This document shows, piece by piece, positions 58,235 to 64,000 of a DNA stretch of 64,000 bases (positions are counted from its first letter, which is position 1; every line of letters begins with the position of its first letter). Under the pieces are notes generated by a model. It was not told the DNA's origin. It made no database searches and saw nothing but the letters and a program-made list of their open reading frames with translations. The stretch spans positions 41,885 through 105,884 of the forward strand of contig JAGLUW010000013.1 of NCBI GenBank assembly GCA_023134145.1, read 5' to 3'. The stretch is from Sulfuriflexus sp. Lineage in GTDB: Bacteria > Pseudomonadota > Gammaproteobacteria > AKS1. A program made the translations under genes and the position numbers.

Positions 58235-59146
58235 ATGATAAGGCAGCGTACCCTTAAAAACATTATCCGCGCTACAGGTGTGGGCTTGCATACAGGTGAG
58301 AAGATTTATCTTACCTTGCGTCCTGCTGCCATCGATACAGGTATTGTTTTCCGCCGTGTTGATCTTGATGAACCTGTCGACATTCCTGCACGCCCTGAAT
58401 ATGTGGGTGACACGAAATTATGTACCACCGTATGTCGTGATGGAACGCGTGTTTCTACTGTAGAACACCTGTTATCTGCACTTGCCGGTTTGGGTATTGA
58501 TAACGCTTATATTGATCTCAGCGCAGCCGAAGTGCCGATTATGGATGGCAGTGCGGGACCGTTTGTTTTCCTCATTCAGTCTGCCGGTATTGAAGAGCAG
58601 AATGCACCAAAGAAATTTGTCCGCATCAAACATCCCGTTATTGTCGAAGAAGATGATAAATGGGTTAAATTTGAGCCTTTTGATGGTTTTAAGGTCAGTT
58701 TTAGCATTGATTTTGATCATCCTGTGTTCCAAACCCATACCCGTACGGCAGAATTGGATTTTTCGACTACTTCATTTGTTAAAGAAGTCAGTCGTGCGCG
58801 TACCTTTGGTTTACTGAAAGATGTTGAACGCCTGCGTGAGAATAACTTGGCGCTGGGTGGCAGTCTCGATAACGCTGTTGTTGTCGATGATTATCGTATT
58901 TTGAACGAAGATGGCCTGCGTTACGAGGACGAGTTTGTTAAACATAAGATCCTTGATGCGGTTGGTGACCTTTATTTGCTGGGGCACAGTCTAATTGGTG
59001 CATTCAGTGGTTATAAATCAGGTCATGCCTTGAATAATCGCCTATTAACAGCGCTTTTAGCTGATGAAGACGCATGGGAGATTGTTACATTTGAGGATAC
59101 TGACAATCTGCCGATAGCTTATTCGAAGCCGGTTCAAGCAAGTTAG
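58235..59146 (+). CDS. lpxC: UDP-3-O-acyl-N-acetylglucosamine deacetylase LpxC
   Basis: Zinc deacetylase of 303 residues that commits to lipid A synthesis. ATG 58235 gives [21 protein letters not shown], the classical start; a TTG five codons earlier is rejected. The zinc His78 is in VEHLLSAL and the second pair in [12 protein letters not shown]. Downstream of the dcw terminator, so it needs its own promoter, which I did not pinpoint. In E. coli LpxC is degraded by FtsH through its C-terminal tail; that regulation cannot be judged here. Confidence 0.97.
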   Translation: MIRQRTLKNIIRATGVGLHTGEKIYLTLRPAAIDTGIVFRRVDLDEPVDIPARPEYVGDTKLCTTVCRDGTRVSTVEHLLSALAGLGIDNAYIDLSAAEVPIMDGSAGPFVFLIQSAGIEEQNAPKKFVRIKHPVIVEEDDKWVKFEPFDGFKVSFSIDFDHPVFQTHTRTAELDFSTTSFVKEVSRARTFGLLKDVERLRENNLALGGSLDNAVVVDDYRILNEDGLRYEDEFVKHKILDAVGDLYLLGHSLIGAFSGYKSGHALNNRLLTALLADEDAWEIVTFEDTDNLPIAYSKPVQAS

Positions 59147-59213
59147 ACTGGAAAGCCGCTGATTTACTGCTAGAATCAAGGCTAGACGCTTGATTTTATA
59201 GGGAAATAGTGTC

Positions 59214-59699
59214 CTAATTATCAGGGTTATTGAGTTCAGGATCGGCTTCGGCATTATTAGCCAATTTGAGCCAAGTCTGCCGCAGAGTTTCATCGCGTAT
59301 TGCTACGGCGAGTTCGCGAATTTGTTGAGCGGTTTGCTGATCCATATTTTTAACCGTGTGCTTTTTAGTACCAGAAGCTTGCGGAGGTTGAATGCGAATA
59401 GTGACTTTTGTCGCTGCATGATAGCCAGCTTGACGACGAAGTGTTGGCAATAGCGTTGCCAGTTGAAAGCGCAGTTTAGCTGCCCAAGCAGAACTATCGG
59501 TATGAACGATAAGATCGTCATATTTGAGTTGGGCGCTAAGGCAATGAGCTTGGCTACTATCAGGAAGTAGTTCTTGGATTGTAGCGAGTAAGCTTGAATG
59601 AGACTGATTTTGCGTAAGTAGATACGCTTGATGACTCTTCGGATTATTCGACAAAATTGTCTGAATAGAGCGAAATGATTTTTGTTGGGATTTAGTCAC
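59214..59699 (-). CDS. dciA: DciA-like (DUF721) replicative helicase loader candidate
   Basis: A 161-residue protein with the DUF721/DciA core: an N-terminal helix region, then LSAQLKYDDLIVHTDSSAWAAKLRFQLATLLPTLR, where the W-A-x-x-L-R pattern is typical. DciA loads DnaB helicase in bacteria lacking DnaC/DnaI. The C-terminal part is low in conservation. It lies on the opposite strand between lpxC and the M23 peptidase, the usual place beside secA in Gammaproteobacteria. Confidence 0.82.
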   Translation of the reverse strand: MTKSQQKSFRSIQTILSNNPKSHQAYLLTQNQSHSSLLATIQELLPDSSQAHCLSAQLKYDDLIVHTDSSAWAAKLRFQLATLLPTLRRQAGYHAATKVTIRIQPPQASGTKKHTVKNMDQQTAQQIRELAVAIRDETLRQTWLKLANNAEADPELNNPDN

Positions 59700-59755
59700 A
59701 AGTAATATTATTTTGGCTATTTGAATACAGACATAATAACCGGTGTTAACAAACT

Positions 59756-60673
59756 ATGAACATAGTTTTTTTGTCACAAAGCAAAGGACATGTAGGCAGT
59801 GTTAATATTGATCGTAATCGATTGATATTAATAAGCATTGTTGCATTCATGATTCCTGCTGCGATAATTTACGCTGGCTATTACTGGGGCTATCAGGCTC
59901 AACAATCTAACGATCCAGCCAGTATTGCAATGCGAGCTGAGCTTGCATCACAGCGTGATAAGCTAAATCATGCCGTCGTTGAAGCCGATCGTCATATGAA
60001 CGCCCTCTCAAAACAATTAGGTAAAATGCAGGCACGCGTTATTCGTCTTGATGCATTAGGCCGTCGTCTCACTAAAATTGCGAAATTGGATAAGGGCGAA
60101 TTTGATTTTGATAAGAGTCCTGCTCAAGGTGGCCCAGCTAGTAGTGAAGCATTACAAGTTGTCGCGGTACCTGATTTCTTGAACCAGTTGAAAGAACTTT
60201 CTTTTCAGTTGGATAATCGTGGCGAGCAACTAAGTGTGCTCGAAACCATGATGATGAGTAGCAAACTACAAAAAGAAGTATTCCCAAAGGGACGCCCTAT
60301 TTCAAAAGGTTGGTTGTCTTCTTACTACGGTATGCGTACCGATCCTTTTTCAGGTAAACGCGAACACCATAAAGGTGTCGATTTCGCGGGTAAGGATGGC
60401 AGTCACGTTAATACGGTTGCGGCCGGTGTGGTGACATGGGCTTCAGAGCGTTATGGCTATGGCAATATGGTTGAAGTTAACCACGGTAATGGTTATGCGA
60501 CTCGTTACGGGCATAATAAGAAGATTCTGGTGAAAGTAGGTGATAAGGTCCATAAAGGTGATGAATTGGCTTTAATGGGCTCAACGGGACGTTCTACGGG
60601 GCCTCATGTGCATTTTGAGGTGCTTAAAAATGGTCGAAATGTTGATCCAAGCAAGTACGTCAACGCCCGTTAA
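59756..60673 (+). CDS. M23 family murein endopeptidase, membrane-anchored
   Basis: A 305-residue envelope protein: one N-terminal helix (about 22-44), a coiled coil (about 60-100) and a C-terminal LytM domain. The zinc site is seen in HHKGVDFAG (HxxxD pattern) and GPHVHFEV (HxH), so it is probably active on peptidoglycan cross-links. It lies between the DciA-like gene and secA, as in Pseudomonas. Confidence 0.9.
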   Translation: MNIVFLSQSKGHVGSVNIDRNRLILISIVAFMIPAAIIYAGYYWGYQAQQSNDPASIAMRAELASQRDKLNHAVVEADRHMNALSKQLGKMQARVIRLDALGRRLTKIAKLDKGEFDFDKSPAQGGPASSEALQVVAVPDFLNQLKELSFQLDNRGEQLSVLETMMMSSKLQKEVFPKGRPISKGWLSSYYGMRTDPFSGKREHHKGVDFAGKDGSHVNTVAAGVVTWASERYGYGNMVEVNHGNGYATRYGHNKKILVKVGDKVHKGDELALMGSTGRSTGPHVHFEVLKNGRNVDPSKYVNAR

Positions 60674-60814
60674 AATAAGTGATTTAGTCATAAAATTTGC
60701 CTAGTTGCACTACACCTCAAACTCCCATAAAGTAACTCCGGATTTAACGTTCTGATACCTGTTTTTATAGAGGTATTGGGTTAACAATAACGAACATTTC
60801 AGACATCTCATATC

Positions 60815-63535
60815 ATGGTACGCAAGCTTCTGCGCAAAGTCTTTGGTAGCCGAAACGATCGGTTGGTAAAGCGTTATTTATCTACAGTTTCCAATATCAA
60901 TGCCTTTGAGGATGATTTGGCTGCACTTTCCGATGCGGATTTGCAGGCAAAAACGGATCAATTCCGTTCACGTCTAAAAGATGGCGACACGCTGGCTGAT
61001 ATTTTGCCGGAGGCTTTCGCTGTTGTTCGTGAAGCCAGCAAGCGCGTTATGGGCATGCGTCCTTACGATGTGCAAATGGTCGGTGGCATGGTGCTGCACG
61101 ATGGTAAAATTTCTGAAATGCGCACAGGTGAAGGTAAGACCCTGGTTGCGACACTACCTGTTTATTTAAATGCCTTGTCTGGTCACGGCGTGCATGTTGT
61201 GACGGTGAATGATTACCTTGCCGAGCGTGATGCGAAATGGATGGAGCCGCTTTATAACTTCCTTGGTTTGAAAGTTGGCATTATTGTTGCGCGCATGGAT
61301 CATGATGCTAAGCGTGAAAGTTACGCCGCAGATATTACTTACGGTACCAATAACCAATTTGGTTTTGATTACCTACAAGATAACTTGTCATTTTCTCTTG
61401 AAGATAAAATGCAACGTGAATTAAATTTTGCGGTTATTGATGAAGTTGATTCGATTCTCATTGATGAAGCACGTACCCCACTTATTATTTCTGGCGAAGC
61501 GGAAGACAGTTCCGAGTTGTACCAGACAATTGATAAATTAATCCCAAGACTAGTCGTACAAAAAGAAGAAGATGGCCCTGGCGATTACAGTATCGACGAG
61601 AAAGCACGCCAAGCGCTATTAACTGAAGCCGGTCATGAGCATGTTGAAAAGCTGTTGGTGTCAGAGGGTATTCTGAGCGAGGGTGAAAGTCTTTATGATG
61701 CTGCAAATATTATGTTGATGCAGCATGTTGATTCAGCATTAAGAGCGCATACCTTACATCAAAGAGACGTTCACTATGTTGTTCAACAAGGTGAAATAGT
61801 TATTGTTGATGAATTCACTGGTCGTACAACACCCGGCCGACGTTGGTCTGAAGGCTTGCATCAAGCGGTTGAAGCTAAAGAAGGCGTGGCGATACAAAGT
61901 GAATCGCGTACGGTTGCCTCGATTACTTTCCAGAACTTCTTCCGTCTTTACGACAAGTTATCAGGTATGACAGGTACGGCAGATACAGAAGCCTTTGAGT
62001 TTCAGCAAATTTATAGTTTGGAAGTTGTTGTTATACCTACTAACAAACCAGCTGCACGTATCGATCACAGTGATCTTATTTTCCTTAATACACAGGCAAA
62101 GTTTGACGCGGTGATTGAAGGGATTCGTGATTGTCAGGAACGAGGGCAACCTGTGTTAGTCGGTACGGCTTCTATTGAAGCATCAGAATTCCTTTCCGAT
62201 TTGCTGGAAAAATCGAATATTACGCATCAAGTTTTGAATGCTAAATTCCATGAAAAAGAAGCACAGATTATTGTTGAAGCCGGTCGCCCAAGTGCAGTAA
62301 CGATTGCAACAAATATGGCGGGTCGCGGCACGGATATCGTGTTGGGTGGTAATTTAGAAGCTGAATTAAAAGATTTAGGTGATGTTGATGAGTCTGCTCG
62401 TAAGGCTCACGAAGAAGAATGGCAACAGCGTCACGATAAAGTGTTAGAAGCTGGCGGCTTGCATATTATTGGTACTGAACGTCATGAATCTCGTCGTATT
62501 GATAATCAATTACGTGGTCGTTCTGGTCGTCAGGGTGATGCGGGTTCGAGTCAGTTCTTTGTTTCACTAGATGATAACTTGATGCGCATCTTTGCATCCG
62601 ATCGTGTTGCAGGAATGATGAAACGTTTAGGCATGGAAGATGGTGAAGCCATTGAACATCCGTGGATTAACAAAGCCATTGAGAATGCACAGCGCAAAGT
62701 AGAAGGACACAACTTCGATATTCGTAAGCAGTTGCTTGAATATGATGATGTCGCCAATGACCAGCGTAAAGAAATTTACTCAATGCGTAACGAGTTAATG
62801 GCTGAGTTAGAGGTTTCTGAACGCATTGTTAGCATGCGCGTTGATGTTATTAATAGTGTTATTGATGGACACATTCCACCGAAGAGTGTGGAAGAACAAT
62901 GGGATATTTCTGGTTTAGAAGATGAGCTTGAAGCTGAGTTTATGCTTAAAGCTGATATTCAATATTGGTTGAAGTCAGATGATTCCTTAGATGAAGACAG
63001 CCTGCGTGAAAAGATTATTGATGAAGCTGTGCATGTTTACGCTAAGAAAGAACAATTAGCCGGCAGTGAAGTATTAAGACACTTTGAAAAAGCCATGATG
63101 CTGCAAGTTCTCGATTCATTTTGGAAAGATCACCTGTCTGCGATGGATTATTTGCGTAATAGTATTGGCCTACGTGGTTATGCGCAGAAGAATCCGAAAC
63201 AAGAATTTAAACGAGAAGCATTTGAAATGTTCTCTGGTATGGTAGAACGGATTAAGCATGAAGTGATTTCGATGCTTTCTAAGGTTCAGATCCGTGATGA
63301 AGAAGATGTTGAAGCAGTTGAAGAGCAACGTCGTCGTCAGGGAACTATGCATTTTGAGCATGATGATGCTGCGGATATGACTGAGTCTGAACCAATGCCA
63401 ATAGATAATCGTGCAGAGGCTTCTGAAGTAGAGGATCAGCCATTTGTTCGTGGTGAGCGTAAGGTTGGCCGTAATGAGCCTTGTCCTTGTGGTTCAGGTA
63501 AAAAATATAAGCAGTGCCACGGTAAATTAAATTAA
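60815..63535 (+). CDS. secA: Preprotein translocase ATPase SecA
   Basis: Motor ATPase of Sec export, 906 residues. Walker A is [14 protein letters not shown], the DEAD-type [21 protein letters not shown] follows, and the helicase-like second domain has [14 protein letters not shown]. The C-terminal zinc domain [14 protein letters not shown] is intact, so it should bind SecB. Start is ATG 60815; a hairpin (ATACCT/AGGTAT) lies about 40 bp upstream but no secM gene is present. Confidence 0.98.
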   Translation: MVRKLLRKVFGSRNDRLVKRYLSTVSNINAFEDDLAALSDADLQAKTDQFRSRLKDGDTLADILPEAFAVVREASKRVMGMRPYDVQMVGGMVLHDGKISEMRTGEGKTLVATLPVYLNALSGHGVHVVTVNDYLAERDAKWMEPLYNFLGLKVGIIVARMDHDAKRESYAADITYGTNNQFGFDYLQDNLSFSLEDKMQRELNFAVIDEVDSILIDEARTPLIISGEAEDSSELYQTIDKLIPRLVVQKEEDGPGDYSIDEKARQALLTEAGHEHVEKLLVSEGILSEGESLYDAANIMLMQHVDSALRAHTLHQRDVHYVVQQGEIVIVDEFTGRTTPGRRWSEGLHQAVEAKEGVAIQSESRTVASITFQNFFRLYDKLSGMTGTADTEAFEFQQIYSLEVVVIPTNKPAARIDHSDLIFLNTQAKFDAVIEGIRDCQERGQPVLVGTASIEASEFLSDLLEKSNITHQVLNAKFHEKEAQIIVEAGRPSAVTIATNMAGRGTDIVLGGNLEAELKDLGDVDESARKAHEEEWQQRHDKVLEAGGLHIIGTERHESRRIDNQLRGRSGRQGDAGSSQFFVSLDDNLMRIFASDRVAGMMKRLGMEDGEAIEHPWINKAIENAQRKVEGHNFDIRKQLLEYDDVANDQRKEIYSMRNELMAELEVSERIVSMRVDVINSVIDGHIPPKSVEEQWDISGLEDELEAEFMLKADIQYWLKSDDSLDEDSLREKIIDEAVHVYAKKEQLAGSEVLRHFEKAMMLQVLDSFWKDHLSAMDYLRNSIGLRGYAQKNPKQEFKREAFEMFSGMVERIKHEVISMLSKVQIRDEEDVEAVEEQRRRQGTMHFEHDDAADMTESEPMPIDNRAEASEVEDQPFVRGERKVGRNEPCPCGSGKKYKQCHGKLN

Positions 63536-63538
63536 TGT

Positions 63539-63558
63539 TTCGCCCGTTTCAGGGCGAA
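63539..63558 (+). terminator. Hairpin after secA
   Basis: TTCGCCC (63539-63545) and GGGCGAA (63552-63558) form a perfect 7-bp GC-rich stem with a 6-base loop, 3 bp after the secA stop. No T-run follows, so termination may depend on Rho or be partial. Confidence 0.45.
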
Positions 63559-63589
63559 GTAGATCTCTATTTATTGTTACTAAATAGTC

Positions 63590-63595
63590 TATAAT
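63590..63595 (+). promoter_or_regulatory. Candidate -10 element of argJ
   Basis: A perfect TATAAT 26 bp upstream of the argJ ATG. The -35 region is unclear. A start near 63602 would keep the ribosome site AAGGAAGG. Confidence 0.4.
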
Positions 63596-63620
63596 CAGCC
63601 TTTGTTAAGGAAGGTGACTT

Positions 63621-64000
63621 ATGGCTATTGGTCTTACTACACCCCAAAATCTATTAGCAGTTGAGGGAATACGTCTCGGTGTTGCTGCGGCTGGCATTCG
63701 TTATGCTGATCGTAATGATCTGGTCTTAGTTGAGATAGCTGAGGGCTCACAGTGTGCTGCCGTCTTCACCAAGAATGCATTTTGTGCTGCACCGGTTGTT
63801 GTGTGTCGCCAACACTTGGCAATTTCTACTCCACGCTTCCTTGTTATCAATAGTGGTAATGCCAATGCCGGCTTAGGTGAGGCAGGCATGCAGGCGTCTA
63901 AAGATTGTTGTGCCGCGGTTGCCGAGTTAGGTGATTGTTCTACTGAACAAGTCTTACCATTTTCTACCGGTGTTATTGGCGAAAACTTTCCAACTCAAAC
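63621..64000 (+). CDS. argJ: Glutamate N-acetyltransferase ArgJ, N-terminal part
   Basis: The frame from ATG 63621 runs off the right edge; 126 residues are visible. FLVINSGNANAGLG and the oxyanion-hole segment PFSTGVIGE are ArgJ motifs. The catalytic Thr at the autoprocessing site lies outside the window, so mono- or bifunctional status cannot be read. It transfers acetyl between ornithine and glutamate in arginine synthesis. An AAGGAAGG precedes the ATG. secA-argJ adjacency is conserved in the class. Confidence 0.93.
   Translation, partial: MAIGLTTPQNLLAVEGIRLGVAAAGIRYADRNDLVLVEIAEGSQCAAVFTKNAFCAAPVVVCRQHLAISTPRFLVINSGNANAGLGEAGMQASKDCCAAVAELGDCSTEQVLPFSTGVIGENFPTQ

Noticed and set aside
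60720..60790. SecM-like arrest peptide upstream of secA
   Set aside because: The hairpin there is short and no open frame with an arrest motif is present.

Overview
The window is a stretch of Gammaproteobacterial chromosome dominated by envelope, division and respiration genes. By eye it is moderately AT-rich (base composition not computed). Gene content and order point to the class: the lpt/kds/rpoN/ptsN block diverging from the mla/ibaG/murA block, the dolP-diaA-yraN-lpoA/rsmI block, the class A RNase P RNA beside the mraZ-led dcw cluster, then lpxC, secA and argJ. From memory this order follows the Pseudomonas aeruginosa secA to rpoN region closely. HPr kinase, a mannose-type EIIA and enzyme I beside ptsN, plus the short form of HisG, argue against Enterobacterales. 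I cannot name the order or genus.

Layout. 1-2.7 kb: the 3' end of a Ser/Thr kinase gene, an orphan membrane-protein gene between repeat fragments, and a secreted DUF4124/HExxH protein. 2.7-8.1 kb (minus strand): mgtE and a regulatory phosphotransferase set (EI, HPr, EIIA-Man, HprK, PtsN) without any sugar permease. 8.1-14.4 kb (minus): hpf, rpoN, lptB-lptA-lptC, kdsC, kdsD and a CaCA antiporter, i.e. Kdo synthesis and LPS export. 14.6-19.4 kb: mlaA, two small uncharacterised genes, then mlaF-E-D-B and ibaG on plus; mlaC is absent. 19.5-23.8 kb: murA, hisG, hisD, hisC. 23.9-25.9 kb: five accessory genes (DsrE-like, DUF6868-like, PhnA-like, two unknown envelope proteins). 25.9-31.9 kb: a DegS-like protease, a Nif3-like protein, the cytochrome bc1 operon petABC, and sspA-sspB. 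31.9-38.0 kb (minus): DUF3301, a Tat-exported superoxide-reductase-like protein, an FAD-linked oxidase, dolP, diaA, yraN, lpoA. 38.0-39.9 kb: rsmI, a TPR-like gene, rnpB. 40.0-58.1 kb: a full dcw cluster from mraZ to ftsZ, with a textbook promoter, three MraZ boxes and an overlooked 51-codon ORF between murC and murB. 58.2-64.0 kb: lpxC, dciA-like, an M23 peptidase, secA, and the 5' part of argJ.

Functionally the window joins outer-membrane building (Kdo, Lpt, LpxC, Mla, DolP, LpoA) to peptidoglycan synthesis and septation (dcw, LpoA) and to the bc1 complex. The most unusual points are the mla operon without mlaC, the PTS regulatory set without rapZ, the periplasmic superoxide-reductase-like protein lacking the usual Glu-Lys before its first iron ligand, the small murC-murB ORF, a perfect 22-bp palindrome upstream of mlaA, and an almost leaderless layout for lpoA. 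I found no CRISPR array, tRNA, transposase, phage gene or clearly new multi-gene system.
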